From contig JACEVL010000019.1 of assembly GCA_020284085.1 (NCBI GenBank), forward strand, positions 1,396,001-1,460,000: 64,000 bases of DNA, read 5' to 3'. The position numbers were made by a program, and so were the translations under genes. Numbering within the stretch: the stretch's first letter is position 1; each line of letters begins with the position of its first letter. Below the pieces are notes generated by a model. It made no database searches. It saw nothing but the letters and a program-made list of their open reading frames with translations, and was not told the DNA's origin. The DNA is from Aporrectodea caliginosa. Lineage: Eukaryota; Annelida; Clitellata; Crassiclitellata; Lumbricidae. Below are positions 34,541-46,269 of the stretch, piece after piece.

Positions 34541-34666
34541 TACCCTGCCAGTATTTCCAGCCTCCAGGGACTTTAGATGGACCTGTATGAGCTCTATTAT
34601 ACCGGTCCGGTTCCATATGGAAATATGGATCCAATAAGAGCTCCATGCTGGCATGCTGGCAGGGTA
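34541..34666. repeat. Bipartite hairpin, left duplicate
   Basis: TACCCTGCCAG (34541-34551) pairs with CTGGCAGGGTA (34656-34666). Inside it GAGCTCTATT (34589) pairs with AATAAGAGCTC (34633). The same structure is conserved in the right duplicate at 46144-46269. Confidence 0.7.
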
Positions 34667-37600
34667 CATGTATGTCCGTTACGCCCCAGTGACTCTTACC
34701 GCTGTGGACGCAATATAATTCCTTGTCATGAGCCGAAAACAGTAGAATGCCGTGAAGCGACGAAGTTTCGCAGACATGGTCTTATTATTATTGACGTCTC
34801 CGTAGGAGGTCATCCATCAAGTAGGCACGCAGAAATCCGGAAAAATTGGCGCCCTCCCCTCCCTTTACGCACGTAGACTTTCTTTACTCCCTACCCCAAC
34901 TGCCTACGTACGCACCTCCAAGTCGTATAGAACAGCCTATATTTAATCCACACAGAAACAATCGTCAGAGGTCAGAGGTAACGTGGCATATAAGTTGCAC
35001 CCAACTTCTCCAGGTATACTAGGCCTACTTGTCTGATGGCTGTTCAGTGGCTCGATTGAAGGCCAATAACAGATGGATTATTATCGAGGTTTCACCCCAC
35101 CCACGCCACCCCGTTTCCTCTGCATATATACATTATCAGTAGACATCCCCATTATGCAAGCATATGCATTAGGGTTAATCCCTCCCCTCCATGCGTGCAT
35201 ACTACATGGATGCCACCCCCATAGATGCTTATTCTTGTCTTGCAAAACAGCGGAGGAGAGCAAGCAGCCATGGATGAACGGTGAATCGAGTGAATACGTG
35301 TTAAGTGTCGTTGTCAGGATTCTCCTCCATTAACTTGGCTTCGATCATCCTCTTTACTTCCTCCTCCTCCGCTTAATCCTCCGCAACATCCACATTCAGT
35401 CCATTAATTCGGCTCACGTGGTGTAAATGATTTAGAGAAACCCAACAACGGAAACATCGATCGTTACAACAAAACTACAGCACAATATAATGTATTCACA
35501 CCAACACACCCACACACCCACACACAAATGCACGCACCACAACACACAGACATACACTCACTGCATGGAAGACGCGACATAAATAACTCCTACACTGTAG
35601 TGTAGGAGTTACACTTACTTTACGTTGCATCGCACTCCATCTAAGCATATATCTTATGTATATATACAGTACTGCACGTGTATGCTATAGGCATATAATT
35701 ATATTCGTATATTTATGTGTATATATATATATTGTATAATTATAAATGTTATGCATAAGCTTAGTTCATATCTAATATTATGGATGAGGCCTGTACAACA
35801 TTATATTTACGTGCATATATCGTATTTGTAGCTTATACATATATATATATATATATTGATATATTATATATATAATATATGTAGCGTTCTCGCGCGTGTA
35901 TGGTTCGTGTGTTTCAGTGTCTACGTGTGAATTTATGTGATGTGGTTTGCGTAAACTGATCCGTAAAATTTTCGACGCATCGATCTCGTAGTTTCCGGAT
36001 GTAGCGAAAGTCCTTCTGAAGTCAACGACGACATAGAGCGACAGGGAGCAGACATACACACACGCACAGACAGAGAGAAAGACACACAGACAAACAACTG
36101 CATATATACACAGATAAGTCACTTACCAAGCGAGTGGGCCAACAAAGCGATAGACAGACAACACAGGTCGATAGACCATATAGAAGTCACGAACATACAG
36201 GCAGTCAGATAGACAGAAAGACAAGCAGACATACAGTCACTTAATATGTTAGCACGCAATCAGGCAAACACGGATGGATAAAACATACAGACAGTTCAGA
36301 CATATACAGGCAGACAGACAGACAGACATACAGCAAAAACCAGATAAGGACTGGTCGCATGTAGCGGCATGTTAGACCCTAACCCTTCTGGTTAGAGAAT
36401 AGTGTCAGCTGACAATCCATCAAGCATACACTCGTTTGGTTAATGCTGGACATCGTTGGATCAGCGTAATCCCACCGTGTTTGCGTGTGTGCTGTTTTGG
36501 AAAGCGTGGCCAGAAAATCTCAGTTAATGTTGGCAATTGCTTGGCCTAAACGGCTAAACCTGAAGGAAAATTTGAGAGTTTAAAGCCTGCATTTACTAAA
36601 CATTTAAGACAAAGAATGTTCTGCGGGTGAATCAATTGCATTCGTCCAATTTATAGAAAGACGAGTCAACATCTGGATTGAAAGCTTATATATAGTCAAT
36701 AATTATATAGGCCTACGCCCTACGTAGGTGCAGGTACTGTACAGTCATGCACTGGTGTCAGAGGTCTGGTGTCAGAGGTGACTGTTTTAATCAACAGGAC
36801 TGTATAGGCTAATATACGACTTTATTGACAACTGTATGTCATAAAAATGTTGATTATCACCATATTTACCGATCTTTACCCGTCATCTGAAAGGGACTGA
36901 ATCCGCTCCAGAATCATTGTTGCTGTTTATATTCAACGACAAAAGTGTTGTTTGGAATATTGAAAACATTCTCATATGCTGGAGGATTATCGCCATGGGT
37001 GCCATCCTAACCTAACAGAATTTCGGGATTATGTCCCTTTGTCACAAACGGATCTGTGGTGGTTGACAAGGCTAGACACGGTCTAATTTAATGCTTTAAT
37101 CAGGTTAACTATGCCAGCTAGATCTAAATTCAAATAGGCCTAAAGGTTAACTACGAGATTCTTGGCAGTTCAGACCTGTATAGCGAATTACTACACGTTA
37201 TGTAGCGCATTTATCATGACAGTCAATAGCGCTTATATGTTTTATTACGTAGTCCCAAAGGACTCGACACTAACGATTTCTCGTCTATAATAGGAGTTAC
37301 AAGCTCTTCAACAGGTACAAAGAATACAACGATTCCAACGGCTCACAGATTCTCCACGTCAGTCTTATTACTTGAACCTGAATGCCAACGGATATCTAAG
37401 CAACCTATGCAACCTGACATTACGGACTTGATTTCAAAATCGAATTTAAAACCTGTTTTACAGTTCGCAAAGTATAGGCCTATAATATTCCAATCAACCG
37501 AACTATCTCTGTTCTATGCTCACTCCCCATACTAACAAATATTATCCGGCCACACTGCAGATAGGCCAACTTTCACTCTGAGACTTGCTGGGCTTCATGT

Positions 37601-38090
37601 AATACAATGTTGGTCCTGTTTGGCTCTCGGACCTTCTCAGCCGATACCCCCACGTTGTAGAATTAATTGCGCAGTTTTGTTCATTTTGTCAAATGCCTAG
37701 TCTTAGGTCTAAAAATGAATCCAACGACATGGCATCTTTTAAAGGGCGTCCTGCTATTGCAACGCTACAGGGCTGGAAGCACATTAGAAGGAAACAAGAC
37801 TATGCAGCAAATGTGTCACCTTGGAGTTTGTTACTTTTATCCACTCTTACCTCTACAGATATTTGAACTTTGGCTTTTAACCTCGATCACCCGTTAAAAC
37901 ACGTCAGCAATTTCTTAAATCGTAGTTAGAGCAGTCTTGCAAAAGCTCTTACGTAACCACGTGCACCTAAACTAATAACGCCAGCTCTGAGCACTGAACG
38001 GTTGTGAGGACAAAGTGCATGTTGACGAATTACACATCTGTCGAATCGGATCTTTGATCGATCAGGCCACCGAAGTCCATGCCTGTTATC

Positions 38091-38092
<2 letters not shown>

Positions 38093-38184
<92 letters not shown>

Positions 38185-38185
38185 C
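38093..38185. repeat. CA dinucleotide array (left duplicate)
   Basis: About 90 bp of pure CA, followed by looser CA-rich sequence to about 38300 and a CTGT array at about 38430-38510. Confidence 0.9.
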
Positions 38186-38473
38186 ACACCCACACACACT
38201 CTCACACACACGCATTTCACATACAACAAACAAACACAAACACCTAGACACACACATGTCACCTAGACTTACACTTAGACACCGAGACACACGCACATAC
38301 ACATAATATAGGTGGATATGTTTTTTATTCGAAGCACGGTATTTCTCTCATATATTCTAAGTAGATGCTGCCTCCTTCTTCCTATACACTTCATCTAATT
38401 CCGTTAGCCTCCGCCTCCCCCTCTCTATCTCTTTCTCTGTCTGTCTGTCTCTGTCTGTCTGTCTGCCTCTGTC

Positions 38474-38509
<36 letters not shown>

Positions 38510-39498
38510 GCTGGCTCGCTCGTTGGCTTGCCATCCGTCTCTGCCCACACACATTAGGTCCTATATGTGGACTTTTTTCTTCATCTGCTTCGGTGTTTTT
38601 GGGTTGCTCGGCACGAACTCTTTCTCCACCAACCCCCGGCCCATCGCCCATCTTTGTCACCGTACACCTGCGCCTCTAACCATCTTGATTTCTATGTCTG
38701 CCTGGATCTGGCCATTTCATTGCATCTCTCTGCCCTTCATTAACTCTGGTTAGAAAGATGTATGCCTTTGCATCTACGTTTACTCCGTTTCGTCGTCTGT
38801 TTCACTAAGTCCGTTCATATGTCTACTTGTATGTATTGTTCTTTTCATCATCATAAGGTATCAGCCCCGTACATTTGCATGGCTCCTTCACACTGTCCAA
38901 CTACGTGTATATGGCTATGTGGGCTGTTCCACTTTACTTTTGATTATCATTCATCAGGCAGCATCCCGTAAAACACTGTAGCAAAGCTCAATAGCAATCA
39001 GTGGGGTAGGCAATGCGAGCGGTCCTTAATAAGTTATTTAGACTTCAAATTTTGGGAGACTTTAGTTAAGAAAGGGATTATAGTATCACGTTTGGTCTTG
39101 ATCCCGAGCTACATACATTTTCTGTTAACAATGTGCACAAGTTTTCAGCATTCCACCTATGTTTAGGAGAGGCATAGCACAATTTTTGGACTCTATACAA
39201 CTTTGTTTATGCAACTAAATTAAGAATACGACGGTAGAAGGATAAGCATACAATACAGCACAACTGCAATACAACTGAGCTATACATGACGTTGCTGATG
39301 GAGAAGTTTGATAATGTTCTCTTTACGAAGGTCAGAGGTGCGCATTGAAGTCGAGAAAAACATTAAGAGCCGTTAAGTAGACTGGAGGAGGTAAGTTTTC
39401 ATGGCAACAGCACCGTTATATGCAGGGCTTACGAATCCTATACGACAATATTCCCACATGGGTTTCATATGTCTTGCATTTGTACTTACAGCATATAA

Positions 39499-40245
39499 AG
39501 TGGTGTTCCGCAAGGTTCTGTTCTCGGGCCCCTATTGTTCATCCTTTACACTACTCCACTCAGCTCACTCATCAAAGCATCCTCGGTTGACCATCACCTA
39601 TACGCTGATGACACCCAATTATTCATTTAATTCTCTCCAAGCAGCTTCTCCGACTCCATAGATCATCTTCTCCATGTAGCTACCCAAATCTCTTCCTGGA
39701 TGACATCAAATCTCCTATGCCTGAACCCCTCTAAAACTGAATTTATACTTATAGGCCTCCGTGAGCAACTTAAGAAAATCCCAGATCCATCTATTTCCAT
39801 CAACCTTGACTCTGCACCTACCCACACATTCACTGCAAATTCTCCTGTCCGCAACCTTGGTGTGATTTTTGACCAAAACCTCAGCTTCGCCGATCACATC
39901 ACCCATCTTTCTCGGTCTTGCTTCATGCATATCCGTGACCTCCGTAGAATCCGCCCTATGCTTGACTTCAAAACTGCATCCACAATAGCTACATCTATAG
40001 TTCACGCTAAACTAGACTACTGCAATTCTCTTTTCCTAAACATAGATATCACTCAAATAAACCGCCTCCAAGCAATTCAGAATGCCCTAGCCCGTGCTGT
40101 CACCAAAACCCCAAATACCATCACATCACTCCTGTCCTCGAATCACTCCACTGGCTCAAAATTCCTGAACGAATAGAATACAAAATCATCTCACTCACGT
40201 ACAACACACTTCAAACCTCCCAGCCCTCCTATCTCCGTACACTGT
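39499..40245 (+). pseudogene. 5'-truncated LINE reverse transcriptase fragment
   Basis: Starts abruptly inside the RT domain at [12 protein letters not shown] (39501), then [10 protein letters not shown] (about 39597), SSWMTSNLLCLNPSKTEF (about 39690), LGVIFDQNLSF (about 39857), KLDYCNSLF (about 40009) and, after a frameshift near 40125, LESLHWL. It ends near 40245 before the palindrome-rich segment. The catalytic YADD is intact but the fragment lacks everything upstream. Its left edge coincides exactly with the end of the segmental duplication. Confidence 0.85.
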
Positions 40246-40870
40246 AAATCCTCAGAACGCCGGACGCGTCCGGCAGCACATCTCACGCGTTCTATATATG
40301 AACACGGGCGTTTAAAAATATGAACACGCGTGTTCAATACGACGCGTCGTGCGTTCATGTTACGAAAAAACAGACATGTAGCCTACGTCAAAGACGCTGT
40401 ATTGCTGTAACTGTATAGGCCTATGGGTCTAAGGGGAAAATTGTCCATGATAAGCCTGCTTACAAATGCAGAATTTATTATGTAGCCTAAATGATTAAAA
40501 AAATTATCGAAATCAAGTCAGAAGACTTCAAACAACGATAATGGCGCGATATAATATGCTAACAATCAAAATCGACATCTAGGCCTAACACTGAAGCCTA
40601 TACGATAAAAACAATTATAAATGGCATGAATAACCTTTAAATTCGTTTAGCATTTGTACATGAAGTAAGTTGAATAAAAGTGTAGACTACGTTGGAGCTG
40701 CACTTTTGAACACCGGTGTTCAATTAAGGACTCGTTGGTATGCTATATTTGAACGCATGCGTTCAATTTTTGACCACGACATGATGAATATTAATCTCGT
40801 CTTCGTCCGCGAATTCGTGATCTTGTCGAATAGTTCACCAAGTTTGTGTTAAATATTCAGTCCTGCTGGG
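40246..40870. repeat. Segment with multiple perfect palindromes
   Basis: Perfect palindromes: GCCGGACGCGTCCGGC (40259-40274), TGAACACGCGTGTTCA (40321-40336), ACGACGCGTCGT (40339-40350), TTGAACACCGGTGTTCAA (40706-40723) and TTGAACGCATGCGTTCAA (40749-40766). Three share the plan TGAACrCnnnnGyGTTCA. No coding frame with recognisable content. A decayed DNA transposon is the most likely explanation. Confidence 0.65.
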
Positions 40871-40899
40871 CAGTAAAAAAATTTATGAAATCGAGATAT

Positions 40900-41450
40900 T
40901 ATAATAATCTTATGTTTAGCTTTGTTTACGATACATTTTTTCATTTTCGATTTACTTTTTATAAAATTAGGATCAATTCTTTTAAATTTTTTGCTTTAAA
41001 AAAAAATTTAAAAATTATTTTTTAAATTTTTGTTGAAAAAATAAACAGAAAAAAAATAAAAAAGTAAAAGGTGGGGTTTTTTTTTTAATTGAACTCCATT
41101 TTAATGCGTATAGGGGGGGCCCGCCCTCTTTCAAGTTGAGTTTTTTTTTTTTCATAAAATTTAAAGGGAAATTGGAATTGGGGGGAAAATAAAAAATTTT
41201 TAAAGGGTGGGGTTCCCCGGGTGGGGGTTTTGGTTTTTTTTCATCATTTCTAATAAAATTTTTTTTTATAAATTTAATAATTTATAAAATTTGGGGCCAA
41301 AACATTAATAAAAAAAAAAGGGGGGGGGGAAAACCCCTTTTATAAAAAAATTTTTTTTGTCCGTTTTTGTAGTCATAAGTTTCTTTTTTCCCAATTTGAA
41401 GGTTGGTTCAGTCTTTTGTCCGGGGGAAGATAAAAAAGAAGGGGGGAACA
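40900..41450. other. Doubtful sequence quality, homopolymer-rich
   Basis: The stretch consists of adjoining homopolymer runs (A, T, G and C runs of 4-12) with little other structure, unlike the flanking DNA. This looks like poor consensus or gap-filling. Nothing should be annotated across it without reads. Confidence 0.7.
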
Positions 41451-41454
41451 TCCC

Positions 41455-41840
41455 TGGCGAGGGGCAGAGCGAGGTCCATATGGGAAGCAGCTTGGCTTCC
41501 TCTTCCTTCTACCCATGATTAGCGGGGTTGTTCAAAGGCATCATGCATGGTGCTGTTGAGCTGTTGTCTATATGCTCGCTTGAAATACACTTCTATTGAG
41601 ATGTTGATCCAAAGCATCGGTTGTTGGGGAATTCTCTCCACGTCCCTAGTCTTCTGTGAGAACACCTTCATTCGGACGAGGTCAACGTCAATGTCATCGT
41701 TGGAGTCATTGGAGTACAGCCTACAGACGAATTTCGCTGCCATTTCTTTCAGCCTTGGCGGTGTTTGAAATGGAGTGTCGACGACAGTTGCAAATTCCTC
41801 CATGAGGAAAAATTGAAAATGCAAACGTCTTTGCAAGTGT
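41455..41840 (-). pseudogene. Fragment of an uncharacterised transposon-associated protein
   Basis: The minus strand encodes FVCRLYSND, then DLVRMKVFSQKTRDVERIP in one frame. After a one-base slip in a C run near 41636 it continues as PTTDALDQHLNR, then near 41490 LLPIWTSL. The order CRLY, VRxxxF, LPPTxDAL-xHxxR, P-WT-LP is familiar to me from repetitive uncharacterised proteins in invertebrate genomes, some ending in a cysteine-rich segment; I cannot name the family securely. The cysteine-rich part is absent here, possibly lost in the poor-quality sequence next to it. Confidence 0.4.
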
Positions 41841-41984
41841 ACACGTGCGAAGTAGCTGGACAAGAACAATATGCAATACTTAACTACCCCGGTATATGTA
41901 CGTTAAATTTGTTATAGCCGGTTTATTAGCAACTTTCTTGTGAAACTTTCTTTAGTTTTGTGGATATGCGCTAACACTGGTACC

Positions 41985-43225
41985 ATCACTGCTTCTATGT
42001 GCAATATACATGTTAAAATCACTTGCAACTCATGATTCTGAATCCATACATGCCACATATGTTCAGATCGGACAATAAAATCAAAAGTTACAACAGTTTA
42101 CATATTTAGCATAGGCCGGGGGCTTTCGAATCCCCACGCTTAATTTTTTTATCTGATTGCTTTCCCATCGTATCAGTAGGCCTATTGATCTATAGCCCAT
42201 TACCTTCAAATTGGTACTGAAAAAGAAACTTTTTCATCTATTTGAAATACTCTGGGGTAAAATCCACATATTTCTCAAAGGACGGAGGTGGGAATTTCGA
42301 ACCCCCACGCTCATTTTTAATCTGAATGCTTTCTCTTCGGATCAATAGTGATCTAGAGACCATTACCTTCAAATTGGTACTGAAAAAAGAAACTTATGCA
42401 TCTACTGGAAATGACTGTAGCAAAATACGCATATTTCGCATAGGCCGGAAAAGGGATTTAGATCCCCACGCTTTTATATGCAATACACGCTTTTATGTGC
42501 AATATGCATGTTAATATCACTTGCATCTCATGATTCTGAATCCATACATACCAAATATGTTCAAATCGGACCATCCAATCAAAAGTTACAACAATTTACA
42601 TATTTAGCATAGGCCGGGGGATTTCGAACCCCCACTCTTTATTTTTTATCTGAATGCTTTCCCCTCGGACCTGTATTGATCTATAGACCATTACCTTCAA
42701 ATTGGTACTGAAAAAGAAACTTTTTGCATCTATTTGAAATGACTGGAGTGAAATCCACATATTTCGCAAAAGACGGAGGTGGGGGTTTCGAACCCCACGC
42801 TTCATTTTTTAATCTGAATGCTTTCCCCTCGACCAATATTGATCTAGAGACCATTACCTTCAAATTGGTACTGAAAACGAAACTTATGCATCTACTGAAA
42901 TAACTGGAGCAAAATACACATATTTTGCATAGGTTGGAGGGGTTTTTCGAGCCCCACACTTCTTTTTTTATCTGAATGCTTTCCCATCGGACCAATATTG
43001 GTCTATAGACCATTACCTTCAAATTGCTAGTGAAAACGAAACTTTTGCATCTATTTGAAATGACTGGAAAAATACACATATTTCCCATAGGCCAGAGGGG
43101 GCTTTCGAGCCCCCACCCTTAATTTTTATCTGCATGCTTTCCCCTCGGACGAATATTGATCTACAGACCATTACCTTCAAATTGGTAGTGAAACGAAACT
43201 TTTACATCAACTTGAAATGACTGAA
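41985..43225. repeat. Satellite array, about 160-bp units
   Basis: The phrase CCATTACCTTCAAATTG recurs at about 42199, 42360, 42691, 42852, 43012 and 43168, mostly about 160 bp apart. Each unit also carries a near-palindromic core close to GGGGGTTTCGAACCCCCAC, a TCTGAATGCTTTCCCCTCGG block and a CATATTTCGCATAGGCCGG block. A second unit type with TCATGATTCTGAATCCATAC appears at about 42028 and 42528, giving a higher-order spacing near 500 bp. Confidence 0.88.
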
Positions 43226-43445
43226 GAAAAAATGCACAGGCACGTTCCTCCACTAGTAGTTTGTGTTGAAGACCGAAAAAATGCATAGGCCTATCCCAAG
43301 AAATTCAACTCTGTTGAGCGACCCCTAAATGTTAACCAAATTGACTACAATTTTGTACAAGCTATTAATTTGACCAAAGGAACAAGTTTAGGGGTGAGAC
43401 TTTGAGAAATCCAAAGTTGGAAAATAAGAAACACCCTAATATAAT

Positions 43446-43478
<33 letters not shown>

Positions 43479-43484
43479 TATATA

Positions 43485-43650
43485 TACGGAGGAAGTTTTG
43501 TTGAGATCTGAAAGCCGGAACAGATTGGCAGAGTGGGCTTTTGCCGGAAGAGAGTTCCAGAGTCTGCAGGGTCAGAGACCGAAAAGGTGCGCCTATACTG
43601 AAGGATGTCGGAATAGTCCGATTAGGAAAGTAAGAAGACCTGGTTGAGTA
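43485..43650 (-). pseudogene. LINE C-terminal fragment (right duplicate)
   Basis: Counterpart of the fragment at 29885-30075; the same FSV-LWNSL-type tail on the minus strand with small indels. Confidence 0.6.
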
Positions 43651-43714
43651 CGGAGCGGTCTTTGGAGTTTGGAGTCAGCAAACTGAAGATAATAACGCTG
43701 ATGAAATTCATTCA

Positions 43715-44349
43715 TTCATTCATCCATTCAGAGCATTTATATAGCGCCTCTTCAAGAAGCTACTCAGAAGCGCTCCCGGCCCAGCCACGACTAAAGAAAA
43801 AGACTTGAGGGACTTGTAGAACCCTGCCGGTTGGCTCACAAGTAAAGAGCGGAGCTTAAGCGGGAGGTCATTCCAGGTGGAAGGTCCCACAACCGAAGAA
43901 GCACGGCGCTGCTTAATAGCCAAGCGTGCCCGTGGAACTAGGAGCTCACCCCTCGTCGTAGAACGAAGCGCCCGACGCGCTGCAACGTCGGACACTGGGC
44001 GCCAAAGATCACGCAAGTAAGATGGAGCACAGCCAAGAACGCAGCGAGAAACTACAGCAGCAGTGCGGTATGAGATCCGCTGAGAGATAGGCAGCCAGTG
44101 CAACACATCACGTATGTATGCAGAGACAGGAGAGAACTTAGGAAGTCGTCCAATGAGACGAGCAGCCGAGCGTAGAACTCGATCTAGTCGCCCCAGAACC
44201 CCAAGAGGAAGGCCAGCAAGTAGAGAGCAACAGTTGTCAATTCGACTGGTAACAAAGGCGTGAACAAGGACCATGCACGACCGCATCATGAGAGAGCGCT
44301 CATTTTTCAGTCTTGTGTTTACAATTAGCTCAGTCCTACAGATAAACAA
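43715..44349 (-). pseudogene. 5'-truncated CR1/L2-like LINE, right duplicate
   Basis: Counterpart of 30125-30715. About 209 codons are open from 44349: SRIDNCCSLLAGLP, RDVLHWLPI, APSYLRDL, VVGPSTWNDLP. The right copy reads further at both ends because of small indels (for example one fewer A near 43798). It ends with the complement of TTATATAGCGCC (43738-43749) and an ATTC-type tail. Confidence 0.85.
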
Positions 44350-44557
44350 TGCAGTAATTTAAGTATCGGTAATATCTGTTCATATTTTGGAGTTTTATTA
44401 ATGGCTCTGATGATCTGGACAAGGTATTTTTGACTCTTTGAAGCTTCATTCAGTTAGCTTTAGAAATGCCAGTAAAAGCCAATAGCAGTAGACGAGACGG
44501 CTGGATTATTATAGGGCCTACCTTATTTCTGTTATTTCCACATATATTATTATGCAA

Positions 44558-44562
<5 letters not shown>

Positions 44563-44649
<87 letters not shown>

Positions 44650-44691
44650 CGCGATGTCACTGTATAATAGACTGCAGTGACATCGCGCTGC
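44563..44691. repeat. GT microsatellite plus perfect 17-bp hairpin (right duplicate)
   Basis: About 83 bp of GT followed by the hairpin GCAGCGCGATGTCACTG (44646-44662) and its complement (44675-44691). The hairpin and its 12-nt loop are unchanged relative to the left duplicate. Confidence 0.9.
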
Positions 44692-46143
44692 ATACAAATA
44701 AAAACTATTTGCATATTATGACACTTGCTGCTAGAGTTTTGCAGCTCACGAGTAGACGGGAAAGGAGGTTTACACTCTATATATGCCAGGGTCACATGTA
44801 AGTGTCTAGTACCAAGTGGCCAAAACACTTGGAATAAACGGAATCATGGAAGGTCATAATACATACCACGTGGTGTTCCCACATGGAATACAGCATATAC
44901 ATAATATGTATTACACTTACTATAGCACCTTTTAATTGCTTCACGGAAGCGCTGTATGGTATAAAATAGAATTCGGTCTGTCTAGCTTTGCCTCTGGTGA
45001 ACGTCTCTCATTTGTTCGTTTTCCAATGGAGCCAAAAGAATGATCGAACGAGTATAGCCTAAACGTGTACGAACCAATGCACTCCAGAAAAATGAACGAA
45101 TGAGAAACTGAATGAACCGACAAAATGAATACACAAACGAACAAATGAATGAACGAATGTATGAAAGTGCCAACATCCTCTATCTTATCTCTCTAGCAAT
45201 AGGATTCGGAATTTTACTTGGCATCTCTCGACAACTTATCTGACTTGACGCAGCACTCATGAATAACCTGGTGCTCTGCGCTTAGCTTTAGAGTAGCGCG
45301 TTATAAATTTGCAGTTTACGATTATAGTTCAATTACGAACAAACAGACAAATGAACGAACAAATGAATGAACGATTGATTGAAAGATTGATTGAAAGTAC
45401 GAATGGAGCTGCCTTGATTGTGCGAATCAGAAGCTGAAGTAATAAACTAGAAATTTATAGAGAAAGCCTCCTATAGTCCCATGTGTAACAAGGGAGAGGT
45501 CCTCATTTGCTGTTCTGCGGTCCGTTAGTCCGCAATTGACAACAACCAAAGTCCTGGATAGTACTTGGCTGTGTGTGCGTGAGTGCTCTAAGCCTTGAGT
45601 CTAAGGCAAGCGTATGGCCTCGATTTTACTCATTTCCAATGAATTGATCAGTTGAGATCATTCAACACCGCCACCCAATTGTTAATAGGCGCCACCCATT
45701 TAAAGTGTCTTAAAAGTCCCCGTGTAAAGAACCTCACAAAAGGCGCTTTGTTTTCAGAACGTAAACGAGTAATTCGTCTTCGGAAACCTTTCTGTATATC
45801 TAGGTTAGTAAATCCGACGAAAATCGAGTGAAACGTTAAATTTACACCAAGATCACCATGTTCGGTGTTCACACGCTGAACCTCACCATATCTAGCCTAC
45901 ATTAATTTCCAGCTTTAACAGAGAGACCCATGTGTACGAATAACTTTGCCAGGGTCGTTAAGTAGAGTCTGCTCAGCAGGGTCGAACCCGCAGTTGTTTA
46001 TCACAGGCCAAATGTGCTACCGAATGGACCCCTATGTCGCAAACACTGAAGTTGATCCGGAGAAATAGAATCGATAGACAACTTGTCTATGTAACGCAAT
46101 GAGAGAAGCAATTAGAAAAAAGTCGGCTGACAGTTCTGGGGTT

Positions 46144-46269
46144 TACCCTGCCAGTATTTCCAGCCTCCGGGGACTTTAGATGGACCTGTATGAGCTCTAT
46201 TATACCGGTCCGGTTCCATATGGAAATATGGATCCAATAAGAGCTCCATGCTGGCATGCTGGCAGGGTA
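46144..46269. repeat. Bipartite hairpin, right duplicate
   Basis: Counterpart of 34541-34666, with both the outer TACCCTGCCAG pair and the inner GAGCTC-containing pair conserved. Confidence 0.7.

Larger units (their letters stand above)
29884..39498. repeat. Segmental duplication, left copy
   Basis: From ATACGGAGGAA (29884) to CTTACAGCATATAAAG (39498) this block aligns collinearly and in the same orientation with 43484-51137. Matching landmarks in order are the LINE tail (30125-30715), a GT array with hairpin (30947-31020), a TACCCTGCCAG hairpin (34541-34666), a CA array (38093-38185) and the CTTACGAATCC junction near 39428. Excluding the 2090 bp of the hAT insertion and its duplicated target, the left copy is about 7.5 kb against about 7.65 kb on the right. 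Differences are scattered substitutions, small indels and microsatellite lengths. I see no gene in it. Confidence 0.93.
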
